Notes under the pieces: model-generated
The model's database searches: none
The model's input: the letters and a program-made list of their open reading frames with translations, nothing else
Told to the model about the DNA's origin: nothing
Source: Desulfobulbus sp. Tol-SR
GTDB taxonomy: Bacteria; Desulfobacterota; Desulfobulbia; Desulfobulbales; Desulfocapsaceae
Length of the DNA: 64,000 bases
Assembly: GCA_000769715.1 (NCBI GenBank)
Contig: JROS01000055.1
Location: forward strand, 51,547-115,546
Direction: 5' to 3'
Program-made: the position numbers and the translations under genes
Part shown: positions 55,394 through 64,000 of the stretch, piece after piece
How the letters are laid out: every line of letters begins with the position of its first letter
Position numbering within the stretch: the first letter of the stretch is position 1

Positions 55394-56986
55394 ATGAAGG
55401 TACTGATCAGTGACAATCTGTCGCCCGCGGGAGTCAAGATACTGGAGGCAGCCGGTCTTGAGGTGGATAGCATCCCAGGCCTGAAACCCGAGGAGCTGAA
55501 GAAGATCATCGGCAATTACGAGGGGCTGGTAATCCGCAGCGCCACCAAGGTCACGGCCGACCTGCTCGAGGCGGCCCACCGGCTCAAGGTCGTCGGCCGC
55601 GCCGGTATCGGCCTGGACAACGTCGATATCCCGGCTGCCAGCCAGAAGGGCATCGTCGTGATGAACGCCCCGAGCGGCAACGCCACCACCGCCGCCGAGC
55701 ATGCAATCGCGATGATGATGTCCCTGTCCCGCAACATCCCGCAGGCGACGGCCTCGATGAAGGCGGGCAAGTGGGAAAAGAAAAGTTTCATGGGCAGGGA
55801 ATTGACCGGCAAGACCTTCGGTGTCGTCGGTATCGGCAGGATCGGCGGTATCGCCGCCAGCCGGGCCCAGGGACTGAAGATGAAGACCATCGCCTACGAC
55901 CCCCATATGCCGAAGGAGATGGCGGAAAAGATCGGGGTCGAGCTGGTCGATCTGATGGAATTGGCGAACCGTGCCGATTATATCTCCGTCCATGTCCCGC
56001 TGACCAAGGAAACCAGGAATCTGCTGTCCACCGACTTCTTCAAGGCGATGAGGAAGGATGCGATGTTCATCGACTGTGCCCGGGGCGGGGTCTGCGACGA
56101 GCAGGCGCTGTACGAGGCGCTGGTCGACGGCGAGATCGCCGGGGCGGCGCTCGATGTCTTTGCCGGCGAACCGACCACGCTTGAAAACTGCCCGCTGCTA
56201 GGCCTGAAGAACTTCATCTGCACGCCGCACCTGGGCGCTTCGACCAGCGAGGCCCAGGAAAACGTCGCCCTGATCATCGCCGAGCAGGTGGCCGACTATC
56301 TCCTTCGCGGCTCGGTCACCAACGCGGTCAATGTCCCATCGGTCAGTGCCGACGTCCTGGCCCAGGTCGGCCCCTATATCACCCTCGGCGAGATGCTGGG
56401 CTCCCTGCACATGCAGATGGCGAAGGGAGGGGTGCAGGCGGTCAATATCGAATACAGCGGCCAGCTGGCGGATCTCAACACCGCTCCGGTGACTGTCGCC
56501 TTCCTCAAGGGCCTGTTCACCCCGATTCTCCAGGATGCGGTGAATTATGTCAATGCCCCGGTCATCGCCAAGGACCGTGGGATCAGGGTCATAGAGTCGA
56601 AGTCGGAAAAAGCCCATGACTTCAATAATGTTCTGTCGGTCAAGGTCGTGACCACCGAGGGAGAGAATGTCCTGGTCGGCACGGTATTCGGCAAGAACGA
56701 ACCGCGTCTGGTCCGTCTCAATTCGTTCCGTCTGGAGGCGCTGCCTTCAGGTCCGATGCTGCTGGTCTACAACAAGGATGTCCCGGGCGTGATCGGCGCC
56801 CTCGGCACCACCCTCGGCCACGCCGGGGTCAATATCTCCCGCATGACCGTGGGGCGGGAAGAGGCGAGCAACCAGAATATCATTTTCCTCAGTACCGACG
56901 AATTGATCTCCCGGGAACTGCTCGCCAAGGTGCGGGAACTGGAACATATCGACGATGCGGTGGTTCTTGAATTGAACCGCTTCTAA
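55394..56986 (+). CDS. serA: D-3-phosphoglycerate dehydrogenase
   Basis: 530 residues, the long type-1 form. NAD loop VVGIGRIGG, catalytic residues in ARGGVCDE and CTPHLGAST, then the ASB insert and a C-terminal ACT domain (GPMLLVYNKDVPGVIGALG) for serine feedback. It makes 3-phosphohydroxypyruvate, first step of serine synthesis. ATG 55394 follows GGAGCGGAG. A strong promoter and a structured leader lie upstream. Confidence 0.96.
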   Translation: MKVLISDNLSPAGVKILEAAGLEVDSIPGLKPEELKKIIGNYEGLVIRSATKVTADLLEAAHRLKVVGRAGIGLDNVDIPAASQKGIVVMNAPSGNATTAAEHAIAMMMSLSRNIPQATASMKAGKWEKKSFMGRELTGKTFGVVGIGRIGGIAASRAQGLKMKTIAYDPHMPKEMAEKIGVELVDLMELANRADYISVHVPLTKETRNLLSTDFFKAMRKDAMFIDCARGGVCDEQALYEALVDGEIAGAALDVFAGEPTTLENCPLLGLKNFICTPHLGASTSEAQENVALIIAEQVADYLLRGSVTNAVNVPSVSADVLAQVGPYITLGEMLGSLHMQMAKGGVQAVNIEYSGQLADLNTAPVTVAFLKGLFTPILQDAVNYVNAPVIAKDRGIRVIESKSEKAHDFNNVLSVKVVTTEGENVLVGTVFGKNEPRLVRLNSFRLEALPSGPMLLVYNKDVPGVIGALGTTLGHAGVNISRMTVGREEASNQNIIFLSTDELISRELLAKVRELEHIDDAVVLELNRF

Positions 56987-57024
56987 AGACAATCCTGGCG
57001 CTTGCGGAAGGAGAGGACGGAATT

Positions 57025-57363
57025 ATGGAAGAACATGCGACGGCAAAGAACGGGCAGAAGGAAGATTGCCACTGTGAAGAAGGAAAGGTCCCGGATCGGC
57101 ATGGGAAATGTGTCATGCCGGAAGTCACCTTTTCGGCCTTCATCATGTCTTTGAATACCTCCGTCCTCTACCATCTCGGGGAGATTGCCGATCCCGCTAC
57201 CGGCAAGCGGGAGCCGGACTTCGAACTGGCGCGGCATGCGATCGACACCCTGGTCGTATTGGAACAGAAGACCAGAGGCAATCTCGAGAAGGATGAAGAG
57301 GAACTGCTGAAGAACATCATTTACGACGTGAAACTGCGGTTCGTCAAGGCGGTGAAACGATAG
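57025..57363 (+). CDS. DUF1844 family protein
   Basis: 112 residues. After a Cys/His-bearing N-terminus (DCHCEEGKVPDRHGKC), the DUF1844 core follows: VTFSAFIMSLNTSVLYHLGE and HAIDTLVVLEQKTRGNL. The family is small, helical and of unknown role, common in Desulfobacterota and other anaerobes beside ispE. Co-directional with serA (38 bp) and ispE (55 bp). Confidence 0.9.
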   Translation: MEEHATAKNGQKEDCHCEEGKVPDRHGKCVMPEVTFSAFIMSLNTSVLYHLGEIADPATGKREPDFELARHAIDTLVVLEQKTRGNLEKDEEELLKNIIYDVKLRFVKAVKR

Positions 57364-57418
57364 CCGGTCAATTGACGGCGGATGAGTGGCGGTGCCGAGA
57401 GCTGCTGCCCGACTCCCT

Positions 57419-58315
57419 ATGACGGATATCAATCTCCATAGGTCCGTGGAGCTTTTCGCCCCGGCCAAGATCAACCTCTTCCTTCATGTCCTCCGCAGGC
57501 GGGCGGATGGATATCACGATCTTGAGACCTGGATGCAGAAGCTCGACTTCGGCGACACGGTGGAACTGCACCTCCGGAATGATGGTCTTCTGGGGTTGGT
57601 CTGCAGCGATCCATCGCTGCCGACGGACCGATCCAATCTTGCCTGGAGGGCGGCCGAAGAATTTTTTTCTGCCGATCGGCGGGGGAAAGGGTATGGTGTC
57701 GACATCCGGATCGACAAGCGGATCCCGGTGGCAGCCGGGCTTGGCGGTGGGAGCAGCGATGCCGGATCGGTTCTGCGGGGATTGAACCGTCTGTTCGACA
57801 ATGAATTTTCCCGCGCGGAGCTCTGTGCCATGGCCCTCCGCCTCGGGGCCGATGTTCCATTTTTTGTCGTCGAGGATGATGCTGTTGTCGCCGAAGGGGT
57901 CGGTGAAGTGATGTACCCGGCCCAGAGCTTGAGGGAATATCACGTTCTCCTGGTAAATCCTGGATTTTCTGTTTCCACCCGTTGGGTGTTTGAGAATTTA
58001 GGATTGACAAGAACATTGAAAGAATCTAAATTAGCGAGTTTTCGAAAAGATGCGCCCGCTCTACCGTCACTGGGTGCGCTCTCGAACGATCTGGAACGCG
58101 TTACCCTTGCTCAATATCCGGAATTAGCCAGTATCAAAGATAATCTTCTGGAAGCGGGAGCTGAACTTGCGCTGATGTCGGGGAGCGGACCAACGGTGTT
58201 TGGCCTGTTTTCCGATCTGTCGACGAGCGCCGTTGAGGTGCGGGCAATCGCGGACAGGTTGAAGCGGAAATTCGGGAAGATGGTATTTGTTGCACGGGCG
58301 AATGGTGGGGCGTAG
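57419..58315 (+). CDS. ispE: 4-diphosphocytidyl-2-C-methyl-D-erythritol kinase
   Basis: 298 residues from ATG 57419. GHMP kinase motifs: [15 protein letters not shown] loop [14 protein letters not shown] and C-terminal [11 protein letters not shown]. Catalyses the ATP-dependent step four of the MEP isoprenoid pathway. The last ten bases, including the TAG stop, lie inside the following tRNA-Gln gene; the C-terminus is ARANGGA. Confidence 0.95.
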   Translation: MTDINLHRSVELFAPAKINLFLHVLRRRADGYHDLETWMQKLDFGDTVELHLRNDGLLGLVCSDPSLPTDRSNLAWRAAEEFFSADRRGKGYGVDIRIDKRIPVAAGLGGGSSDAGSVLRGLNRLFDNEFSRAELCAMALRLGADVPFFVVEDDAVVAEGVGEVMYPAQSLREYHVLLVNPGFSVSTRWVFENLGLTRTLKESKLASFRKDAPALPSLGALSNDLERVTLAQYPELASIKDNLLEAGAELALMSGSGPTVFGLFSDLSTSAVEVRAIADRLKRKFGKMVFVARANGGA

Positions 58316-58381
58316 CCAAGCGGCTAAGGCACCGGGTTTTGATCCCGGCATTCGTAGGTTCGAATCCTTCCGCCCCAGCCA
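58306..58381 (+). tRNA. tRNA-Gln (anticodon TTG)
   Basis: 76 bases with encoded CCA (58379-58381). Acceptor arms TGGGGCG (58306-58312) and CGCCCCA (58371-58377) pair perfectly. Anticodon stem CCGGG/CCCGG around loop TTTTGAT gives anticodon TTG. T-arm GTAGGTTCGAATCCTTC is typical. It overlaps the last ten bases of ispE, and prs follows 38 bp later. This tRNA position between ispE and prs is typical of the group. Confidence 0.96.
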
Positions 58382-58419
58382 ATCATGCGCTTCATATCCA
58401 TATTTGGAAGTACGGGACG

Positions 58420-59358
58420 ATGGCCAATATAATCAAGATATTCTCAGGAAACGCCCATAAAGATCTGGCCCTTGATATTGCCACACACCTCGACCTGCCC
58501 CTGTCCAAGGCGGAGGTGAGGAAATTCAGTGATGGCGAAATCTTCGTCGAGATCGGGGAGAATGTCCGGGGAATGGATGTCTTTGTCGTGCAGCCCACCT
58601 GTACTCCGGTCAATGATCATCTGATGGAGCTGGTGATCATGGTGGACGCGCTGCGGCGGGCTTCGGCGAGGAGAATTACCGCCGTCATGCCCTATTACGG
58701 GTATGCCCGTCAGGATCGGAAAAATGCCCCCCGGGTGCCGATATCAGCCAAGGTCGTCGCCGAGATGCTGATGGTGGTGGGGGTGAGGCGGGTTCTCTGC
58801 ATGGATCTGCATGCCGGGCAGATCCAGGGGTTCTTCAATATCCCTGTCGATCATCTCTACGCCGCGCCGGTTCTGCTGAGGCATATCGACCGCCAGTACG
58901 ACAACCCGATCATGGTCTCCCCCGATGCGGGCGGGGTCGAGAGGACCCGGGCCTTCGCCAAGAGGCTGAACATCGGTCTCGCGATCATCGACAAACGGCG
59001 TGACCGCCCCAACGAGTGCGAGGCCCTGCACGTGATCGGTGATGTCAAGGGCAAGACGGCGATACTGCTCGACGATATGGTCGATACGGCCGGAACCTTG
59101 TGCAGCGCCGCCGCCACGCTCTTGAAAAACGGGGCGAAAGAGGTGCATGCCTGCTGCTCTCATCCGGTTCTGTCCGGTCCGGCGGTTGAACGCATCACTC
59201 ACTCCGAGATCAAGACCCTGGTCGTGACCAACTCCATCCCATTGCGGGAAGAGGCGCAACGGTGCGGCAAGATCAAGGTTCTGTCGGTATCCTCGCTCCT
59301 GGCCGAGGCCATCCGTCGGATCCATAACGAAGACTCGGTCAGTTCGCTGTTTGTGTAA
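58420..59358 (+). CDS. prs: Ribose-phosphate pyrophosphokinase
   Basis: 312 residues from ATG 58420. PRPP synthase landmarks: [31 protein letters not shown], and the PRPP loop [12 protein letters not shown]. Makes PRPP from ribose-5-phosphate and ATP for nucleotide, His and Trp synthesis. In-frame codons extend upstream into the tRNA and are not translated. Confidence 0.96.
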   Translation: MANIIKIFSGNAHKDLALDIATHLDLPLSKAEVRKFSDGEIFVEIGENVRGMDVFVVQPTCTPVNDHLMELVIMVDALRRASARRITAVMPYYGYARQDRKNAPRVPISAKVVAEMLMVVGVRRVLCMDLHAGQIQGFFNIPVDHLYAAPVLLRHIDRQYDNPIMVSPDAGGVERTRAFAKRLNIGLAIIDKRRDRPNECEALHVIGDVKGKTAILLDDMVDTAGTLCSAAATLLKNGAKEVHACCSHPVLSGPAVERITHSEIKTLVVTNSIPLREEAQRCGKIKVLSVSSLLAEAIRRIHNEDSVSSLFV

Positions 59359-59458
59359 TTGATCTGTGAACATTGCGATATAACATAACTTATAATTACA
59401 AACCGCCCGGCTGCACTGGAACTGGTTCCTGCGCCGGCCATTGGGTGAAGGAGGAAGT

Positions 59459-60022
59459 ATGCTTCAGGTGGAATTGTCGGCCTCGGTGAGGACTGCAACA
59501 GGTAAAGGTGCAATGCGGCAGCTGCGGATGAAGGGCAAGACACCGGCTGTTGTCTACGGCGGCGGCGCTGCGGCCTTGTCTCTTGAGATGGATACGAAGT
59601 CGCTGATGCAGCAGCTGCTCGAGATCTATCGCCGGAATGCAGTGGTGACGCTCAAGATCGATGGGGACAAGGATCGGCATGTCCTGGTCGGGGAGGTGCA
59701 GACCGATCCGGTTCGTGATACCCTGATCCATGCCGATTTCTGTGAGATCGATCTCCAGAAGGCGCGTCGTTTTGACGTGCCGGTAGTCTTCACCGGAGTG
59801 GCCAAAGGTGTCGACCTGGGCGGTGAGATGTTCATCGAGCACGACAGCGTCACCCTCGAAGGAATGCCGCTCGACATCCCCGATCAGTTCTCCCTCGATG
59901 TCACCGATCTGCGGATCGGCGACCACCTGACCTTCGGCAATATTTCCCTGTCGCCGAGCCTGAAACTCATTTCCAAGGCGGATACGGTCAGCGTCAAGGT
60001 GGGCAAGAAGATCAGCATCTGA
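59459..60022 (+). CDS. rplY: Ribosomal protein L25/Ctc
   Basis: 187 residues from ATG 59459, preceded by AAGGAGG. L25 domain (VELSASVRTATGKGAMRQLR, TPAVVYGGG) binds 5S rRNA; a C-terminal TL5/Ctc domain follows (VPVVFTGVAKGVDLGGEMF). The long Ctc form. Ended by a clear terminator. Confidence 0.94.
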   Translation: MLQVELSASVRTATGKGAMRQLRMKGKTPAVVYGGGAAALSLEMDTKSLMQQLLEIYRRNAVVTLKIDGDKDRHVLVGEVQTDPVRDTLIHADFCEIDLQKARRFDVPVVFTGVAKGVDLGGEMFIEHDSVTLEGMPLDIPDQFSLDVTDLRIGDHLTFGNISLSPSLKLISKADTVSVKVGKKISI

Positions 60023-60067
60023 AGAGTTGCCGGTGCCTCGAGGCGCCGCTGCGGCGAATCTGAAACG

Positions 60068-60105
60068 GATCCGGGAAGATCATGTCTTTCCGGATCTGTT
60101 TTTTT
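60068..60105 (+). terminator. rplY terminator
   Basis: 12-bp stem (GATCCGG plus GAAGA, one wobble; 60068-60079 with 60085-60096), loop TCATG, then TG and seven T (60099-60105). pth starts 16 bp later, so it may only partly stop transcription. Confidence 0.85.
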
Positions 60106-60120
60106 CGTCCATTGGAACGC

Positions 60121-60714
60121 ATGGTTGAAAGCGATTATCTCATCGTTGGCCTGGGGAATCCGGGTGAGAATTACCTCAATACCCGTCACAACGTCGGGTT
60201 TATCGTCGTTGATGAACTGGCCCGCAGGTGGGGGGGCGATTTTTCCACTGGAAAATGGCAGGCTTTTTTCTTACGCACCTCTCTCAATGGCAGGCGTGTT
60301 CACCTGCTGAAGCCCACCACCTACATGAACCTGAGCGGCCAGGTTGTCGTTCGGTACGCCGATTTCTACAGAATCCCTGCCCGGAATATTCTGGTCATCC
60401 ATGATGATCTGGACATGGCCCCGGGCCGGCTCAAACTGGTGAACGGGGGCGGTGCCGGCGGTCATAACGGCATCCGGTCTCTCATCCAGTACTTATCCTC
60501 CAGTGATTTCTCGCGGTTGAAGATCGGTATCGGTCGTCCCGGAAAAGGGGGAATCCATCCCGATATGGCCGTCGAGCGATTCGTGCTGTCGCCGATGACC
60601 GATGACGAGCGTCGCCTCCTCGATGAAAGGATGGACGTCATCGAGCAAGGGGTGCGTCTCTATTTCGAGAAAGGTCCTGCCTGGGCGATGAATCTCGTCA
60701 ATAGCGTCAAGTAG
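60121..60714 (+). CDS. pth: Peptidyl-tRNA hydrolase
   Basis: 197 residues from ATG 60121. Catalytic His in NTRHNVGF, Asn in TYMNLSGQ, Asp in VIHDDLDM, and the GGAGGHNGIRS loop. Frees peptidyl-tRNA released early from ribosomes. Starts 16 bp after the rplY terminator. Confidence 0.96.
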   Translation: MVESDYLIVGLGNPGENYLNTRHNVGFIVVDELARRWGGDFSTGKWQAFFLRTSLNGRRVHLLKPTTYMNLSGQVVVRYADFYRIPARNILVIHDDLDMAPGRLKLVNGGGAGGHNGIRSLIQYLSSSDFSRLKIGIGRPGKGGIHPDMAVERFVLSPMTDDERRLLDERMDVIEQGVRLYFEKGPAWAMNLVNSVK

Positions 60715-61000
60715 CTGAAAGCTTACCCGCAATTCCCTTGATTCAGGCGAGTCCGGGACTCCGCCGGTGGAAAAAACAGGCAATTTTTAACAAAATATGG
60801 TAGGGTATTTGTCCACGTCGGAGAAATAATCCCGCGCATTCACAATGATTGCAGGATTCCTGGATCGTTGCGAAGTTCCTGTCGTTTCCACATCTGCCGG
60901 GGATGTCCTGGAGTCTCTATCACTATGTTGAGTAGTACCGCTCGGTGGTGTCCGCATACAGTCTCGAGTAGCATGATGTTCTTCAAGGGGAGAGAAAAGA

Positions 61001-61480
61001 GTGTTTACTGAAGGCGATATGGCTGTATATCCAGCTCATGGCGTTGGCGTGATCAGATCGATTCAGAAGCAGACCGTCGGTGGGGTTGACCAGACGTTCT
61101 ATGTCCTGGAGATCCTCGAAAATCACATGACAATCATGATTCCCACCGCCAGCAGCAAGAGCGTGGGATTAAGGGCGATCGTCAACAAAAATCAGGTGCA
61201 GGAGGTCATCGCCATTCTCGAGGATCGAACCAGCGAGATCGGCACCCAGACCTGGAACCGGCGCTATCGGGATTATATGGATAAAATCAAGACCGGTTCC
61301 GTCCATGAAGTCGCAACGGTCCTGCGCGACCTCTTCCTGCTCAGCATCGATAAGGATCTGTCATACGGTGAGAGAAAAATGCTCGACACCGCCAAGAACC
61401 TGCTGGTCAAGGAACTGTCCCTGGCCCAGGATGTCGACGAGGCCAAGATCAGCCAGAAGATCGAAACCATATTTTCCTGA
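61001..61480 (+). CDS. carD: CarD-family transcription regulator
   Basis: 159 residues, GTG start with AAGGGGAGAG before it. N-terminal RNA-polymerase-interacting Tudor-like domain (GDMAVYPAHGVGVIRSIQ) and helical C-terminal domain (DLSYGERKMLDTAKNLLVKE). CarD proteins bind RNA-polymerase beta and stabilise open complexes. The 286 bp upstream hold no recognisable promoter or gene. rluD follows. Confidence 0.93.
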   Translation: MFTEGDMAVYPAHGVGVIRSIQKQTVGGVDQTFYVLEILENHMTIMIPTASSKSVGLRAIVNKNQVQEVIAILEDRTSEIGTQTWNRRYRDYMDKIKTGSVHEVATVLRDLFLLSIDKDLSYGERKMLDTAKNLLVKELSLAQDVDEAKISQKIETIFS

Positions 61481-61481
61481 T

Positions 61482-62543
61482 ATGATGGCAGGCCGTCCGC
61501 CTTCCATGCTCCAGTCCGCCTGTATAGGAAGCCAACCTGTTTCCTGTAAAAAAATGAGTCTCAGCACTGTTCAGTCGCCTCGCAGCCAGGAGGAGGCTGA
61601 ACCCATATCGATCACGGTCGACGATCGGATGGTCGGTATCCGACTCGATCATTTCCTCGTCCAGACCATCCCGGATCACTCCCGTTCGACCCTTGTTGCC
61701 TCCATCCGCTCCGGCTCCCTCAAGGTCAATGACCGGGAGCGGAAGAGCAGCTACCGGCTCAAGGAGGGCGATCGGGTCCATGGGCTGATCAGGACGGAGG
61801 CTTCGGACCTCCAGGTCGAGCCCGAGAAAATACCGCTGCAGATCCTGTTTGAGGATCAATACCTGCTGGCCCTGTCGAAACCCCCCGGATTGGTGGTCCA
61901 TCCCGGGAGCGGCAACCGGAGCGGCACCCTGGTCAATGGCCTGGTATACTACTGCCGTGCCATCGCCTTGGTGGGTGACAACGCCAGGCCCGGGATTGTG
62001 CATCGTCTCGATAAGGATACCTCGGGTTTGATGCTGGTGGCCAAGGACGAGCGGGTGCTGCGGTTGCTTGCCACCGATTTCAAGGAACGACGGGTCGACA
62101 AGGAATATCTCGCCATCGTCCATGGGATTCTGCCTGAAAAAAGCGGTCGAATCGTAGCAGCGATCGGCCGCCATCCGGTTAATCGCCAGAAGATGGCGGT
62201 GGTGGAGGGTTCCGGCCGCCATGCGGTGACCAACTGGCGGGTGCTGAGAGAGGCGGCGGGGCGATTCACCCTGCTCGCCGTCACGATCGAGACCGGGCGC
62301 ACCCACCAGATCCGGGTTCATATGAGCCATATCGGCCATCCTGTGGCCGGGGACCCCGTCTATGGCGGCAGACCCGGCGATCCCAGGTTTCCCCGGCAGA
62401 TGCTGCATGCCGCTCGTCTGCGTTTCGTTCACCCCGTAACCAGGAACCCGCTCGACATCGTTGCACCGATATGGCCTGATTTTGTCGAGGCCTTGAGGCA
62501 GATTTTTGGAGATATTCCGATGGAAATCGAGGGGATGGTGTGA
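61482..62543 (+). CDS. RluD-family 23S rRNA pseudouridine synthase
   Basis: Up to 353 residues. S4 domain (MVGIRLDHFLVQTIPDHSRS) and catalytic domain with the Asp in PGIVHRLDKDTSGLM, also ETGRTHQIRVHMSHIGHP. Pseudouridylates helix-69-type sites in 23S rRNA. Start unsure: ATG 61482 (1 bp after carD), 61485, 61506 or 61554 are in frame, none with a good ribosome site; the conserved part begins at about codon 40. The end overlaps coaE. Confidence 0.92.
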   Translation: MMAGRPPSMLQSACIGSQPVSCKKMSLSTVQSPRSQEEAEPISITVDDRMVGIRLDHFLVQTIPDHSRSTLVASIRSGSLKVNDRERKSSYRLKEGDRVHGLIRTEASDLQVEPEKIPLQILFEDQYLLALSKPPGLVVHPGSGNRSGTLVNGLVYYCRAIALVGDNARPGIVHRLDKDTSGLMLVAKDERVLRLLATDFKERRVDKEYLAIVHGILPEKSGRIVAAIGRHPVNRQKMAVVEGSGRHAVTNWRVLREAAGRFTLLAVTIETGRTHQIRVHMSHIGHPVAGDPVYGGRPGDPRFPRQMLHAARLRFVHPVTRNPLDIVAPIWPDFVEALRQIFGDIPMEIEGMV

Positions 62544-63190
62544 AGATCGCGGTAACCGGCGGGATAGGCTCCGGCAAGAGCAGTGTCGCGGCGCTGCTGG
62601 CCGATGCCGTGCAGGCGGACCTGTTCAGCGCCGACCTTGTCTGCCATGAACTGATGCAGCCGGACGCCGATGGCTGGCTGGGGATCGTTGCGGCATGGGG
62701 GGAACGTTACCTCAAGCCTGACCGGTCCATCGACAGGGGCCTCATGCGTGACGCCGTTTTCCGGGATGAGGCGATGCGAAAGCAGCTCGAGACGATCCTG
62801 CACCCACTCATCCGCCGGGAGTTGATGCAGAAAATGGCAGCAGTCGCGGGGCAGGGAGGCAGATGCGTCGTTGAAATCCCCCTGCTGTTCGAGGTTGGAT
62901 GGCAGGACGAGTTTGATGCGACGGTTGTCGTCTATGCCCCGGAAGATGTCTGTGTCGGACGGATTGTTGCCAGGGACGGCATCGGCGAAGAGGCGGCCCG
63001 AAGGATACTTGACGCCCAGATGTCGCCGGAGAAAAAGGCCGAAATGGCCACCCACGTGATCAGTAATGCCGGCCTGTGGGCCCAGACCGTGCAGCAGGTT
63101 TCCAGCCTTGCCCGGTTGCTGGAGAAAAAAATCAAGGAAAGGGGAAAACCTGCCGATACGGCAAGACAAGGCTTGACACCGCAGAACTGA
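62540..63190 (+). CDS. coaE: Dephospho-CoA kinase
   Basis: 216 residues with GTG start overlapping the rluD stop (GTGA). P-loop TGGIGSGKSSVA, ADLVCHELMQPD substrate segment, and VVEIPLLFEVGW in the CoA-binding part. Final step of CoA synthesis. The rho promoter lies in its last 20 codons. Confidence 0.95.
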   Translation: MKIAVTGGIGSGKSSVAALLADAVQADLFSADLVCHELMQPDADGWLGIVAAWGERYLKPDRSIDRGLMRDAVFRDEAMRKQLETILHPLIRRELMQKMAAVAGQGGRCVVEIPLLFEVGWQDEFDATVVVYAPEDVCVGRIVARDGIGEEAARRILDAQMSPEKKAEMATHVISNAGLWAQTVQQVSSLARLLEKKIKERGKPADTARQGLTPQN

Positions 63191-63201
63191 ATACGTATAA
63201 G
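63173..63201 (+). promoter_or_regulatory. rho promoter inside the coaE 3' end
   Basis: Perfect TTGACA (63173-63178), 17-bp spacer, TATAAG (63196-63201). Predicted start near 63208, giving a leader of about 390 nt. Confidence 0.75.
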
Positions 63202-63597
63202 GGAGAAAGCGAAACGAAGTGCACTTCCTGCCTTTTCTCTGGTGGATCCGTATAACTTCAGTACTACACTCTTGCTGGTCAAATCCCTTTCTGGGGTAGG
63301 TTTGGGTTGAATCCCGTTGTCGCTGTGAAATCACTGTTTCCGTGATACGTCTTCACTCCATTCTCTTTTGATCTTACAGACCTCTACCAGAAACACGAAG
63401 TCTCTGTTTTCCAAGGCCATGATGCCCCGATGCGGTGGTGAGCGCTCACGGTACGGATTCTTGCTGGGAAATACTATCAATTATAACATGCGGCATCATC
63501 GACGTATGGCGATCCTGACTCATATTTTCTCCGGACCCGCTGCTATTCGTTTGCCGTCCATCCATCCTGCCACGCGTCTTAGAGGAGAAGGGTTTTA
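63191..63597 (+). other. Long rho leader region
   Basis: 407 bp without a clear gene. It holds a 12-bp palindrome GTGAGCGCTCAC (63438-63449), a small hairpin ATCAC/GTGAT, and a 59-codon frame from ATG 63419 whose TAA overlaps the rho ATG (TAATG). Long leaders with autoregulation by Rho are known upstream of rho in enterobacteria. Confidence 0.5.
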
Positions 63598-64000
63598 ATG
63601 AATTTGGCGGAATTAAAGATGATGAAAATCGGCGAGTTGGTCAAACTCGCCCGGAATGCGAAGGTCGAGGGCTACAGTTCCATGCGCAAGCAGGAATTGA
63701 TCTTCGCCCTGCTCCAGGATCAGGCCGACAAGGATGGCAAGCTGCGGGGCAGTGGGGTTCTTGAAATACTCCCCGACGGCTTTGGTTTTCTCCGCGCCCC
63801 GGATTACAACTACCTTCCCGGTCCCGATGACATCTATGTCTCTCCCTCGCAGATCCGCCGCCTCAATCTGAGAACCGGTGATGTCATCGACGGTCTGGTC
63901 CGCTCGCCCAAGGAGGGAGAGAGGTACCTGGCGCTGCTCAAGGTCGAAACGATCAATTTCGATCCCCCCGAGGCCTCGAAACAGAAGACGCTGTTCGGCA
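63598..64000 (+). CDS. rho: Transcription termination factor Rho, 3' truncated
   Basis: First 134 codons; the gene runs off the window. N-terminal domain ([31 protein letters not shown]) and the start of the cold-shock-like RNA-binding domain ([41 protein letters not shown]) are typical. Rho ends untranslated transcripts. AGAGGAGAAGGG precedes ATG 63598. The ATPase domain is not in the window. Confidence 0.95.
   Translation, partial: MNLAELKMMKIGELVKLARNAKVEGYSSMRKQELIFALLQDQADKDGKLRGSGVLEILPDGFGFLRAPDYNYLPGPDDIYVSPSQIRRLNLRTGDVIDGLVRSPKEGERYLALLKVETINFDPPEASKQKTLFG

Noticed and set aside
55041-55397. 118-codon frame upstream of serA
   Set aside because: Overlaps the serA promoter and ribosome site and has no recognisable domain.

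Overview
The window is a GC-rich chromosomal segment with dense, operon-packed genes on both strands. It looks like an anaerobic, probably sulfate- or sulfur-metabolising member of the Desulfobacterota (deltaproteobacterial type). The basis is the gene set: a class-I hybrid cluster protein with a dicluster ferredoxin partner, a Tat-exported superoxide reductase, an A-type flavoprotein (oxygen/NO reductase), a 7Fe-type ferredoxin, an ADP-forming acetyl-CoA synthetase fusion, several Feo iron-uptake genes and the order serA-DUF1844-ispE-tRNA(Gln)-prs-rplY-pth-carD-rluD-coaE-rho. This taxonomic call is an inference; no rRNA is present.

Layout. 1-3.6 kb: end of an exopolysaccharide locus (BY-kinase, O-antigen ligase/polymerase). 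3.7-5.9 kb (minus): envelope operon with a SurA-like chaperone, a HAMP-only membrane protein and a secreted HExxH protein. 6.1-11.4 kb: glutaredoxin-like protein, acyl-CoA synthetase (ADP-forming), CoA-transferase/GNAT fusion, YkgJ-type Cys-cluster protein. 11.5-20.5 kb: a nitrosative/oxidative/sulfur stress island with two FNR-type palindromes placed as activator sites in front of the ferredoxin and hcp genes. 20.5-26.2 kb: DUF882 protein, uvrB, acyltransferase, cbiA. 26.5-33.5 kb: 7Fe ferredoxin, alr, argS, N-acetylglutamate-synthase-like GNAT, secA. 33.7-38.2 kb: PPK2, phosphoesterase, ferritin-like protein, cardiolipin synthase. 38.5-43.7 kb: argJ followed by a tightly coupled CHAD-ParA-SixA-MFS set. 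43.9-48.4 kb: nucleoside-gate protein, avtA, a secreted 21-unit MORN protein, DUF4177. 48.4-51.5 kb: Feo system. 51.6-54.9 kb: glnS and gltX. 55.4-64 kb: housekeeping run ending in a truncated rho.

How the genes work together. The stress island pairs NO/hydroxylamine detoxification (Hcp, ferredoxin, FprA) with superoxide reduction and persulfide oxidation; one member, a rhodanese-ferritin fusion, is decayed. PPK2, the CHAD protein and SixA suggest attention to polyphosphate or phospho-signalling, and the ParA-type ATPase translationally coupled to the CHAD gene is the best candidate here for an undescribed system: a polyphosphate-granule positioning module. Other notable structure includes an hcp promoter lying inside an uninterrupted methyltransferase-hcp reading frame, an ispE stop codon lying inside tRNA-Gln, shared TTAGG-type operators in front of the feo genes, and a long rho leader.
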